Position numbers and translations under genes: made by a program. A stretch of 64,000 nt of DNA from Bradyrhizobium sp. WSM471 (GTDB taxonomy: Bacteria > Pseudomonadota > Alphaproteobacteria > Rhizobiales > Xanthobacteraceae): the NCBI RefSeq assembly GCF_000244915.1, contig NZ_CM001442.1, positions 2,356,001 through 2,420,000 on the forward strand, in the 5' to 3' direction. Numbering within the stretch: position 1 is the first letter of the stretch; every line of letters starts with the position of its first letter. Below, piece by piece: positions 46,606 through 57,100 of this stretch. The notes under the pieces were generated by a model. That model saw nothing but the letters and a program-made list of their open reading frames with translations, was not told the DNA's origin and searched no databases.

Positions 46606-47676
46606 ATGGACGGTTCGCGTATCATTAGACGAAGCGTCTTGACGGGTTTGATCAACCTGATCGCGGCACCTGCAATCGTGCGAGCTGCGACTGCCTTATC
46701 GTCGAATGAAACGGCTGTCCCATCGGCCGCGGATTCTGGCAGCCAGGATGCGCCGGCCGGGGTAGCGCAATATCCAACATATTTCACCAGCTTGAACGGA
46801 ATTTCGCCGTATCCGGTCCGTCCACCCTGGCCCGTCGCCGGGGTGGATTATCGCGTGGGGGTAAGTGCTGGTGTCAAGTTGAAGGATCCGGCAAGCATCA
46901 TGCCGAATGTAGCCTCTCGTTCGGGAACGAACCCGATCGTGCTGCGGCTCGAAGCTGACGACGTTGTCCTCGATGGTTACGATTTTACGATGGGAGGTTG
47001 GTGGCAAATTCGAAGCAACGGCCATGCCAATCTAACGATCTCGAACTCCAGGCTTCAAAACCTCTGTATCGACATAGATACCGGCCCGTTGACAGTTAAA
47101 TATTGCGAGATCGACGGGCTGGGCTCGGCAGGGGAAACAGTCTTCGGTTGCCTGGCCTTTTTGCGAACCGGCGTAACGTCCTTCTGGAGGTATAACTGGT
47201 TACATAGTGCGCAGAATGATTTCATCGACTTGGCGACCTCCGATATCGATGCGCGCTTCAATCTATTCGACACCATGGGCTATGAAGCCGGCGCTCACGC
47301 CGATGCGATACAATTCGCGGGTGACGGCAGGGCCAACAACATAAAGATCCTATTCAACACCTACGTTCATATGGTTGCGACCAAAGCGAGTCCGAGCAGT
47401 TTCATCGACCTGGAGACGCAACTCGGGTCAGGCACGCAAGTGATGAATGGACCGGAAGTTGCGTACAATACCGCGTCGAATACAGCCGTCGGGGGACTTA
47501 GGGGGAGCACCTTTTTCCGGGTATCTCAGGTCAAAGGCACGATAGCGGACGCCTATGTCCACGATAACTTTGCGGATCTGACGAATATGATCGGGGTCAT
47601 TTCGACGACCCCGTCGCCGGGCCAAGGGTACCGTAAGAGCGGCAACACCCTCTTGAGATCCGGACAACGCTTCTAG
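46606..47676 (+). CDS. Tat-exported right-handed beta-helix protein
   Basis: A 356-residue protein with a Tat-like signal: MDGSRIIRRSVLTGLINLIA and cleavage near AIVRAA. The mature part is a parallel beta helix with pectate-lyase-like turns (LEADDVVLDGYDFTMGGWWQ, NLTISNSRLQNL, FRVSQVKGTIADAY). It contains the module YPVRPPWPVAGVDYRVG then LKDP, which occurs twice more in the giant protein at 51132. GAAGGA nine bases before ATG 46606 decides the start. The fold suggests a periplasmic glycan lyase, hydrolase or epimerase, but no certain catalytic residues are recognised. Confidence 0.82.
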   Translation: MDGSRIIRRSVLTGLINLIAAPAIVRAATALSSNETAVPSAADSGSQDAPAGVAQYPTYFTSLNGISPYPVRPPWPVAGVDYRVGVSAGVKLKDPASIMPNVASRSGTNPIVLRLEADDVVLDGYDFTMGGWWQIRSNGHANLTISNSRLQNLCIDIDTGPLTVKYCEIDGLGSAGETVFGCLAFLRTGVTSFWRYNWLHSAQNDFIDLATSDIDARFNLFDTMGYEAGAHADAIQFAGDGRANNIKILFNTYVHMVATKASPSSFIDLETQLGSGTQVMNGPEVAYNTASNTAVGGLRGSTFFRVSQVKGTIADAYVHDNFADLTNMIGVISTTPSPGQGYRKSGNTLLRSGQRF

Positions 47677-48293
47677 AGCGCCATAGAGTTGCCCACGCGT
47701 TGTACAAAGGCGCTGGGTTACGGCCTCACGATTGGCACTAATCTGCCAATCGGGCCGCCGGTTGCAAATCCTGCTGCCGAAACCCGGAGGCCGGGCTCCT
47801 GCAGTGGTTCTCTCGACGGGAGCGGGTAGGCGTCTCGACGGAAGTAACGTTACCAGTTTCACCGCGGCAATGATCCCGAAGCGATCGTTGAACCTGAGGA
47901 GGGCTGTCAGCGGTTAGCGTGTATTGCCAGCGGTCATGCGGGATCCATTTAGCGGGATAGTCGCGCGGCAAAGACATTATGTTCGTGGACAAGGGAGTTG
48001 GCAAAGCAGCTCCAGGATCGGCAGATACTTGGATGCAAGGTCTCCGGCGGCCGGATGGAAAACGCCTATTTAACACGTCGGAACATGTTTTTCCGGGCCA
48101 CGCTCGACAGTTTGCGCGCTCATTGGCGCCGACTGCTTCGAGGCTCCTTGGAGGCAAACACATTGTCGGCTGGAGAAGCAGTATTAATGATATTATTTAA
48201 ACGACTCTACCGATTAAATTTGACGATGTCGTCCCCTCACGTGATATTCTAGGGCTACGAGGGGGATACCGTTAACCGCGGATATCGAGTGAA
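47677..48293. other. Intergenic stretch, nothing recognised
   Basis: About 615 bases with no supported gene. 48175-48260 is AT-rich (TTAATGATATTATTTAAACG) and probably contains the promoter of the ligase-like gene at 48294. Confidence 0.4.
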
Positions 48294-49598
48294 ATGAGAC
48301 CGTCGGCGTCCGCAGTCTTGACCCATCTTCCGGGCAGGCAACCGGCCTCGATTTCGGGGCGCGCGTCTGCGCTTCCGTTCATGGTCACTGCAATTGTCGT
48401 CGGCCTGTTCCTGCCTGAGGAACTTTCTTTCTATATATTCGGGCTGAGGCTGACTGTCGTTAGGCTGCTCTGTCTGTTGCTGGCGCCGATCCTGATTGTG
48501 AAGGGACTACAGAAGGCATCGGCTGGACGCTACAGATTCGTGCTATCGGATCTTCTTGTCCTCCTAGCCGGGTTCTGGCTGGTCTATGGACCCGCCAACG
48601 TCGACGATCCGGTATCGGCGCTCAATCATGCCGGCCCCACAATTCTTGAGTTTGGCGTCGCCTACATGGCGACCAGAATTCTGTTGTCTGAGCGCGGTCA
48701 TGCGCTGGCTTTAGCCAACCTGCTTTGTCGAGCAATTGCAGTGGTTGCGCTCGTCGGGGCGCTCGATCCTGTGACTAACCATCGGTTCGCGCACGATCTG
48801 GCCGCCGCAATCGCAGGCCCGATGCATAGCATCGATTCCTGGGACGACGCCTATCGCCTTGGTTTGCTGAGGGCGACAGGAACAATCGAGCATCCTATTC
48901 TGTTTGGCTTTATCTCCACGATCGGCATACTTATCGCGGCCTCGGTCCCTGTCCCCGGGCGGTTCTTCGTCATTGGGGCGTGCGGGCTCGGAGCCGTCCT
49001 GGCCTTTTCGTCGGCACCGCTTCAGGTGATGATTATCGGGTTCATTCTGCTTGCCTACAATTCGATGTTTTCACGTATGGCTGGCCGCTGGCTGGTTCTG
49101 GTCGCGATAGGTATACTTGCGGTTAGCGCTGCGTTCGTGATCAGCAATAATCCCGTCGGGTTCATAATCTCGAACCTGACCTTCTCGCCCGAGTCCGGCT
49201 ATTACCGCGAATGGACTTGGCACATGGTCACTCTTTACGTGTCACAATCGCCCTGGTTCGGGCTTGGGTTTGGTAAGCTCCCGGATGAGATAGACCATTC
49301 CATCGATTCTTTATGGCTCGTGCTGTCGATCCAGTCTGGCTATCCTGGGGCTGTGCTGGTCGGGCTTTCGTTGATGGGGGCCGCTCCAATTGGGAGTCGT
49401 GGGCAACACCTGACGCCGACCGAGAAGAAGCTCGCAACGATCGTTGGGATCGTGCTTTTTCTCACTCTCTACATTGCATTCACCGTGCACATATGGGGAT
49501 CCGGTTGGATTTTGACCGGCCTCCTGATTGGCCTGAAGGCGCATTTGACTGAATTGAATCGCTTGATTGATCCTCGCCGCTCCGGTTTGGCGTCCTGA
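48294..49598 (+). CDS. O-antigen ligase/polymerase-like membrane protein
   Basis: A 434-residue membrane protein with about eleven hydrophobic segments. The large loop has AAAIAGPMHSIDSWDDAYRL, then RATGTIEHPILFGFISTIGI with the conserved R-x-x-G-x-x-x-x-P block. Near the end, SPWFGLGFGKLPDEIDHSID and SLWLVLSIQSGYPGAVLVGL match the Wzy_C-type region. Together with 19781 the locus has two such proteins: one may be the polymerase and the other a ligase, or each serves a different glycan. Which is which cannot be told here. Confidence 0.82.
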   Translation: MRPSASAVLTHLPGRQPASISGRASALPFMVTAIVVGLFLPEELSFYIFGLRLTVVRLLCLLLAPILIVKGLQKASAGRYRFVLSDLLVLLAGFWLVYGPANVDDPVSALNHAGPTILEFGVAYMATRILLSERGHALALANLLCRAIAVVALVGALDPVTNHRFAHDLAAAIAGPMHSIDSWDDAYRLGLLRATGTIEHPILFGFISTIGILIAASVPVPGRFFVIGACGLGAVLAFSSAPLQVMIIGFILLAYNSMFSRMAGRWLVLVAIGILAVSAAFVISNNPVGFIISNLTFSPESGYYREWTWHMVTLYVSQSPWFGLGFGKLPDEIDHSIDSLWLVLSIQSGYPGAVLVGLSLMGAAPIGSRGQHLTPTEKKLATIVGIVLFLTLYIAFTVHIWGSGWILTGLLIGLKAHLTELNRLIDPRRSGLAS

Positions 49599-49670
49599 GA
49601 ACTCTCGTACAAGTCAGATCGTTGCGAGCTTCGTGAGGGTGCGCCCGCAATGGTTTGAAAGGATGTCGCG

Positions 49671-50453
49671 ATGCACTTTACGTTCTCGAAGTTGATTGGC
49701 TTCTTTCTTGTCCCTTCTAATGTCATTGCCTCCTTCGCAGTGCTGGCGCTGATCCTGCTTATTTTTCGCCGCCGAAGCGCGATGCTGTTTGCCGCACTGT
49801 CTCTGGCTGTCTTGGCGGCCGGAGGCTTGTCACCGATCGGAAATATGCTCCTGACGCCTCTCGAGCAGCGATTCCCGGAGATGACGCTTCCTCGCGAGCA
49901 GGTCGATGGGATCATTGTGCTTGGCGGATCGTATGACTCACAAAGCCACGGCTATCTCAGCACCATCGTTCTCCGAGACGATACAGAGCCGATGGCGGTC
50001 ATGGTTGCCTTGGCCAAAAGATACCCAGCGGCTAAGATCATCTTCTCTGGCGGGACAGATGGCGTCGACGGCCCAAGTGAGGCATCGGTCGTCAAGCAGT
50101 ACTTCATTTCGTTCGGAATTGCGGCGGATCGCATTCTGGTCGAAGGGAATTCGCTGACGACAGCAGAGAACGCGCGGTATACGGCGCACCTCATCAATCC
50201 ACGGCCTGGATCGCATTGGCTCCTTGTAACCTCCTCCTACCATATGCCACGAGCGATCGGTGCCTTCCGAAAGGTTGGCTTTGATGTGTTCGCCTTCTCG
50301 GTGGGGTCGCGGACCCATGGCTGGCAGGAGATGTGGGTGCCGGAAGACACGGCCACGGACAATTTGCGACGTGTCGATATCGCCGTCCACGAATGGTTGG
50401 GATTGCTGATCTATCGGTTGTCAGGTCGGTCCGATGAGTGGTTTGCACGATGA
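49671..50453 (+). CDS. YdcF/SanA-like DUF218 protein
   Basis: A 260-residue inner-membrane protein with two N-terminal helices (FFLVPSNVIASFAVLALILL and MLFAALSLAVLAAGGLSPIG) and a DUF218 domain: VDGIIVLGGSYDSQSHGYLS, KIIFSGGTDGVDGPSEASV, VEGNSLTTAENARYTAHLI and LLVTSSYHMPRAIGAFRKV. The family is linked to envelope glycan or lipid-carrier metabolism, with no settled reaction. AAGGA eight bases before the ATG. Last gene of the assembly part of the locus. Confidence 0.9.
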   Translation: MHFTFSKLIGFFLVPSNVIASFAVLALILLIFRRRSAMLFAALSLAVLAAGGLSPIGNMLLTPLEQRFPEMTLPREQVDGIIVLGGSYDSQSHGYLSTIVLRDDTEPMAVMVALAKRYPAAKIIFSGGTDGVDGPSEASVVKQYFISFGIAADRILVEGNSLTTAENARYTAHLINPRPGSHWLLVTSSYHMPRAIGAFRKVGFDVFAFSVGSRTHGWQEMWVPEDTATDNLRRVDIAVHEWLGLLIYRLSGRSDEWFAR

Positions 50454-51131
50454 GGGCCAATCCGTGCAATTACGGGGGCGCCCAGGCTGGGGCTGGCTCT
50501 CACGCTTAGTCGGGCCGGCGCTGGTTGAGGCGTCTGTTTGTGTGTTTGGCGCCTTCCTCGTCCACCGCATCACTTGGGCGATCTCCATATTGAGCGTCAA
50601 CAAGGGGCGGCGCGTCGAGATCTATAAAATCAATGATTGCCCTCTCGGCAGCTCCCATGAAGAGCGTTGGATGCCTGCGACGATTTGAATCATCAACATT
50701 GACCAATCACCTGTGCGAGCGCCCGTATGCTCTGATTCGTGATGGGGCTGAATCGAGGCATTTTCCACTAGTCGGCCGATTTCTCAGCGGACGACACCTT
50801 CAAGCAGCTGTCTTATTTAAAGTAGATTTAAAAACCCATTTAATTCGGCCGTTCTGTAAAAAAGAACCTATTTCGCTTAGGCGCTTTTAGCAAGCGTGGC
50901 GGATTGGCGGCGTTGTTGTCCTTTTTTACTTCGTTCAATGATTCAGTTGTGCGAAATATTCACCGGCACGTTTCGTAGGAAGTCCTAGAAATCGTCTTAA
51001 AAAAGACCAGACCGAGGATCAGTCGAGGAGTTGGGTTTGGGGTAACAGCTCATCAGGTTTAAAGCGCAGGGGTGCGCAACTTGAGCGGCTGAGGCGGGAA
51101 TTCCAAACGTGCGTGAACAAAGGGGCCAAAT
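50454..51131. promoter_or_regulatory. Long leader before the giant gene
   Basis: About 680 bases. 50810-50890 is AT-rich (TTAAAGTAGATTTAAAAACC and onward) and probably contains the promoter, leaving roughly 230 bases of untranslated leader. A plus-strand frame at 50434-50688 starts inside the YdcF-like gene and has no motif; not called. No terminator found. Confidence 0.4.
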
Positions 51132-54100
51132 TTGACTCGCAAAACGCATCCATCCGTGCAGTTTGATCATGCCGAGCGCCACAGCTCTTCAGATATCATC
51201 GCGTCGATTGAAGCCGCGGCGGCTGACGCATTGATGGCCATCCGATCGACGGGTGCTGCATCTCGGATGGCAATCGCCCAGTCTCTTCATCGCGACGTGT
51301 TTCATCACGGGCATACGGCCGAGCTTGACCAAGGGGTAGGTTTGCGGTCGGACGCGAATAGCGAGGTGGGCTCGGGTTCGCCGAGCGATGTCACGATCGT
51401 CGATACGCCCGCTCATTCCTTGGCCCCGACGGTGGAGGTCGCTGGTAGCGGAGGTGCGTCCGCGGATGCCGGCGCTCAGCTTGCCGTGGTCTCGGACGGT
51501 GGCACTCTGGAGCTCTCGTCTTCATTCTCGGGTGCCGTCGCATTCGACGGAGCGACCGGCACCCTCAAGATCGACGATTCCTCGACATTCAGCGGCAAAA
51601 TTGCCGGTCAACTTGCTATCGGCGATGTCATTGATCTTGCGGACGTCACAGCTGGCGCAAACGCGCAGATCAGTTACACCGGCAACAACTCGCCTGGCAT
51701 ACTCACGGTCAGCGACGGCACGCATACCGCCAGTATTGAGTTGCTGGGCAACTATTCGCTGGCGAACTTCACGGCATCGAGCGACGGTCACGGTGGCACG
51801 TTGATCGTCGATCCTCCGCTGGTTGGCGATGGTTCTGCTGGAGCGCCTGGCGGAGCCCCGCAATTGGCTGGAATATTGGACGGCTACACTGTGCGCCCTT
51901 CCTGGGAAGTGGCCGGCGTCGACTATGCCGTCGGCATTACCGCGGGCACCGTCCTGAAGGACCCTTCAACAATAAAAATGGCTGGGGTTTCAGTTAACTC
52001 CTCGCTCCATCAGGTCACGGTCACGGGGGGCAACGTCACGCTTGACGGTTACGACTTCTCGCTCGCCGGCGGTTGGTCCGTCATCACGCAGGCTGCGAAT
52101 ACGACGATTTCCAATTCCAACTTCAAGATTGGATCAAACAGCAATTTCACGATCTACGGAGACAACGGCTCTTCAAATCTGACGGTCAAGAATTGCGTCA
52201 TCGACGGCAATATGCAGTCGGATCAGCTCAACAACGGTCTCATTTACACAAGTACGTCGGGCCTCACCGTTGAGTATACGCTGCTCAAGAATGCCTATTC
52301 CGATTTTATCCAGGCACAGGGTGGTGGGCAGGTCACCATCAAGTACAATGTGCTGAATGACAACGGGAACGTTAATGCGCATCCCGATTGGCTTCAGACA
52401 ATGGGGAGCAATCCCTTCACTGAAACCATCATGTACAACACTGTGTACCAAACCGTCGTGTCAAATTCGGACGGTACACAGGGCTTCATGCTCAATGACA
52501 ACGGTTCGACGGTCACGAGCGCGGAACTGGCTTATAATACGATCATAGCCCTTCCGGGCTCCAACGTCGGCGTCATGACGACGGTCAATGGGGGATCGAG
52601 TCTGGCTGGAACCGTGCTGATCCACGATAATTTCGCCGATACGCGAGGGGGCACTTTCGGCAACGAAAGCTTCTTCTCCGATCCGACTTATTCCCCCAAT
52701 GCCAAGTACTACAACAACACCAATATGGAGACGGGTGGGCTGTATTTCCAGAACATCACACCTTCGCCAACCGCACCTGTCGGGGCTCAGACGAACTCCG
52801 CAAAACCTGTTGTGACACATTCGACGTTGGTGCCGACCGTAACTGTCACGAGTGAGACAGTGAGTGGGGACGCAGTCACGCTAAAGGGGCAGGCGAGCTC
52901 TGGTTCCTGGATTAGCGGTTATACCATACAGATTTTTGATGGCGCGACGCAGATCGGTCTGGTCGACACCGATTCATCCGGTGCCTGGACTTTTACGGCG
53001 ACGCTATCTGCCGGGACGCATAGCCTGACGGCAAAGGCAAACAACTTTTTCGGCTATGTCAGCGCGCCTTCTCAGGCGGTGAGCGCGGTCATTGCCGGAT
53101 CCGGAACCTCGAGCCCGACCCCGCCTGCGGCGCCGACGATCGCTTCGTTCACGACCGACAGCGGTGTTGTCGGCGACCACATCACCAACGACAACACGCT
53201 GACGCTGACGGGCTCGGCCGTCGCCGGCAGCACCGTGAAGGTGCTTGACGGTTCGACGGTGCTGGGGACCGTGACGGCGAACTCGAGCGGCGCCTGGACG
53301 CTGACCACGGCCGCGCTCTCCGACGGCGGTCACTCGCTGATGGCGACGGCGACGACCTCGGGCGGCACCAGCGTTGCGTCGACGGCCCTGGCCGTCACGA
53401 TCGATACGCACGCGCCGGGTGTGCCGACGCTGGTCGCATCGACGTCTGCAGCGACGCTTGCGAGCACGCATGTCGAGGTCCTGACGGGCACGGCGGAAGC
53501 CAACAGCACGATCACGGTGTTCGACGGTGCGAACAAGCTCGGCACCGCGGTCGCCAACGCCAGCGGCGCATGGAGCTATACCACTGCGGCGCTGTCGACC
53601 GGCGGTCACAGCTTCACGGCCACGGCGACCGATGCTGCGGGCAACACCGGCACGGCGTCTTCGCCGGTCTCGGTGACGATCGCCGCGGCGCCTGCGGCGC
53701 CGACGATCGCCTCGTTCACGACCGACAGCGGTGTTGTCGGCGACCACATCACCAACGACAACACGCTGACGCTGACGGGCTCGGCCGTCGCCGGCAGCAC
53801 CGTGAAGGTGCTTGACGGTTCGACGGTGCTGGGGACCGTGACGGCGAACTCGAGCGGCGCCTGGACGCTGACCACGGCCGCGCTCTCCGACGGCGGTCAC
53901 TCGCTGACGGCGACGGCGACGACCTCGGGCGGCACCAGCGTTGCGTCGACGGCCCTGGCCGTCACGATCGATACGCACGCGCCGGGTGTGCCCTTCGAGG
54001 CCGGCGACTCAATCGTCAACGGCAACCAGGTGGTGTTAACAGGCACGGCCGAAGCAAACAGCACGGTCCAGGTGTACGATGGCGCGACCCTCGTCGGGAC

Positions 54101-57100
54101 GGGAACGACGAACTCCTCAGGGAACTGGACCGTTACGACGGTCGGACTATCAGAAGGAGCTCATTTCCTGACAGCAACGGCAACCGACGTCGCAGGCAAT
54201 GTCAGTGCGCTTTCACAGCCCCTGGATCCAGTCATCGGTGCTGCAGTTCCTGCCACTCCAACGATCGCTTCGTTCACGACCGACAGCGGCGTTGTCGGTG
54301 ACCACACCACCAACGACAACACACTGACGCTGACCGGCTCGGCCGTTGCCAGCAGCACTGTGAAAATATTCGATGGTTCGAGCCAATTGGGTACGGCCAA
54401 TGTGGATGGTAGCGGGAACTGGTCATTCACAACTGCGGCGCTCGGTGACGGAGGCCACATCCTCACGACGCAGGATGTCGATTCTTCGGGGCAGGTTAGC
54501 CTCGCATCGGCGCCCCTGTCGATCACGATCGATACACACGCCCCGGTTGCTCCGACCATTGGTGCGTATTCGCAAACAGGATCGTCGGTGGGAAGCACGA
54601 CGACCCTTAACGACCTCGTGCTGAAGGGATCCGCGGAGGCCAATAGCTCAGTCAAGATCTTTGACAACTCAACCCAGATCGGGACCGCGACCGCGGACAG
54701 CAGTGGCGCGTGGAGCTTCGATACCGGCGTGCTGTCGAATGGAGCTCAGAAATTTACGGCGACGACAACGGATGCGGCAGGAAACGTGAGTGCGGCATCC
54801 GCCGGTCTCAACGTGACGGTCAATTCGGCATCCTCAGGCTACGCAGATGGATCGAGCAGTGCGCATATCGGCACGCCACAGCTGGCGTCGTTGCTGGACA
54901 GCTATGCGGTTCGCCCACCCTGGCAGGTCGCGGGCGTAGACTACGCGGTTGGTGTTCCGGCGGGCACGGCGCTCAAGGATCCGAGCGTTGCTGCAAATCT
55001 TCCGGCTGGCGTATCGATCGACACTGCCAACCATGTCGTGAGCATCCTTGGTAACAACGTTACGCTTGACGGTTTCGACTTCTCGCTGAGTGGCGGTTGG
55101 ACAGTCGTCGTCAAGCCGGGAACTACGGGCACGACGACGATCGAGAACTGCAACTTCTCGCTTGGCGCAAACCAGCCCGTTGCCATCGATGCAGGTTCGA
55201 CCAACGTGGGAAATCTCACGGTGTTGAACTGCTCCTTCGACGGAAATCAGATGAATATTCCGTCGGTGCAGCCGCCGCCGGCAGGAACGGGACTGGGCGC
55301 CGCCATCAACTATAATGGCACTGGCACGTTCGTCGCCAAATACAACTACATTCACGACATGCCCGCCGATGGTATCGATTTGGGCAACGGGACTGTTACA
55401 CCTACGATCCAATACAACGTCTTTGAGGGCTTGGGGTATACGCCGGGGTCGCATCCTGACCCCATCCAGTTTGTTGGCGACGTCGTGAATAATGCGATGA
55501 TTGCCTATAATACAATCTATCAACCTCAGGGAGTTGAACCGAACGAAGGGCTCGCCGTTCAAGCCCAACTCGGCTCGACGATTACCAATACGACTATCGC
55601 CAACAATGTTATCATCGCGACCGGCCCCAACATGTCGATCTCGTTGAACATTGGGCTGTTCCAAGACAGCGGAAACGTCCTCAATGGAGTGATTGTCAGC
55701 AACAACTACGTCGATCCCACGGGTACCTTCACGGATACGGGCTTTGGCGATCTGCCCTCGGAAGTGCAGGGATCAAATCTCACCATCGAAAACAACATCA
55801 ATCTCCTGACTGGCAAGAAGACGGGCCCCACGGCCGGCAGCTTTGCGACAACCGATGTTGTCAGCGTCGTTCCTTCGCCGAGTTCGGGGACTGAGGGCGT
55901 TGGAACCTCGATCGTATTCACCGTCAAGTTCGACCAAGCCATGACTGTGACCGGCAAGCCGTCGTTGGTCCTGAATGACGGAGGTGTGGCGACATACACA
56001 GGGGGGGCAGGCACCAACACGCTGACGTTCAGCTATACTGTCGCTGCGAGCGATACCAAGGTGTCTGCACTGGCCATCACCCAGGTCAACTTGGCGAATG
56101 GTGCGAAAATCGCCAATTCGCTTGGGGATGCGGCCGAACTCACCGGCGCGTTGAAGACCTTTACTGGCCTGCAGGTAGATCCTGGCACGACCTCCACCCC
56201 GACCCCGCCTGCGGCGCCGACGATCGCTTCGTTCACGACCGACAGCGGTGTTGTCGGCGACCACATCACCAACGACAACACGCTGACGCTGACGGGCTCG
56301 GCCGTCGCCGGCAGCACCGTGAAGGTGCTTGACGGTTCGACGGTGCTGGGGACCGTGACGGCGAACTCGAGCGGCGCCTGGACGCTGACCACGGCCGCGC
56401 TCTCCGACGGCGGTCACTCGCTGATGGCGACGGCGACGACCTCGGGCGGCACCAGCGTTGCGTCGACGGCCCTGGCCGTCACGATCGATACGCACGCGCC
56501 GGGTGTGCCGACGCTGGTCGCATCGACGTCTGCAGCGACGCTTGCGAGCACGCATGTCGAGGTCCTGACGGGCACGGCGGAAGCCAACAGCACGATCACG
56601 GTGTTCGACGGTGCGAACAAGCTCGGCACCGCGGTCGCCAACGCCAGCGGCGCATGGAGCTATACCACTGCGGCGCTGTCGACCGGCGGTCACAGCTTCA
56701 CGGCCACGGCGACCGATGCTGCGGGCAACACCGGCACGGCGTCTTCGCCGGTCTCGGTGACGATCGCCGCGGCGCCTGCGGCGCCGACGATCGCCTCGTT
56801 CACGACCGACAGCGGTGTTGTCGGCGACCACATCACCAACGACAACACGCTGACGCTGACGGGCTCGGCCGTCGCCGGCAGCACCGTGAAGGTGCTTGAC
56901 GGTTCGACGGTGCTGGGGACCGTGACGGCGAACTCGAGCGGCGCCTGGACGCTGACCACGGCCGCGCTCTCCGACGGCGGTCACTCGCTGACGGCGACGG
57001 CGACGACCTCGGGCGGCACCAGCGTTGCGTCGACGGCCCTGGCCGTCACGATCGATACGCACGCGCCGGGTGTGCCGACGCTGGTCGCATCGACGTCTGC

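Noticed and set aside
47979..48252. Short plus-strand frames before the ligase-like gene
   Set aside because: They run into the AT-rich promoter block and have no motif or ribosome site.
50434..50688. An 84-codon frame overlapping the end of the YdcF-like gene
   Set aside because: Starts inside the YdcF-like gene in another frame and shows no family motif.
53004..53978. A 324-codon minus-strand frame
   Set aside because: Same cause: reverse reading of repeat block 1, highly Arg-rich, no motif.
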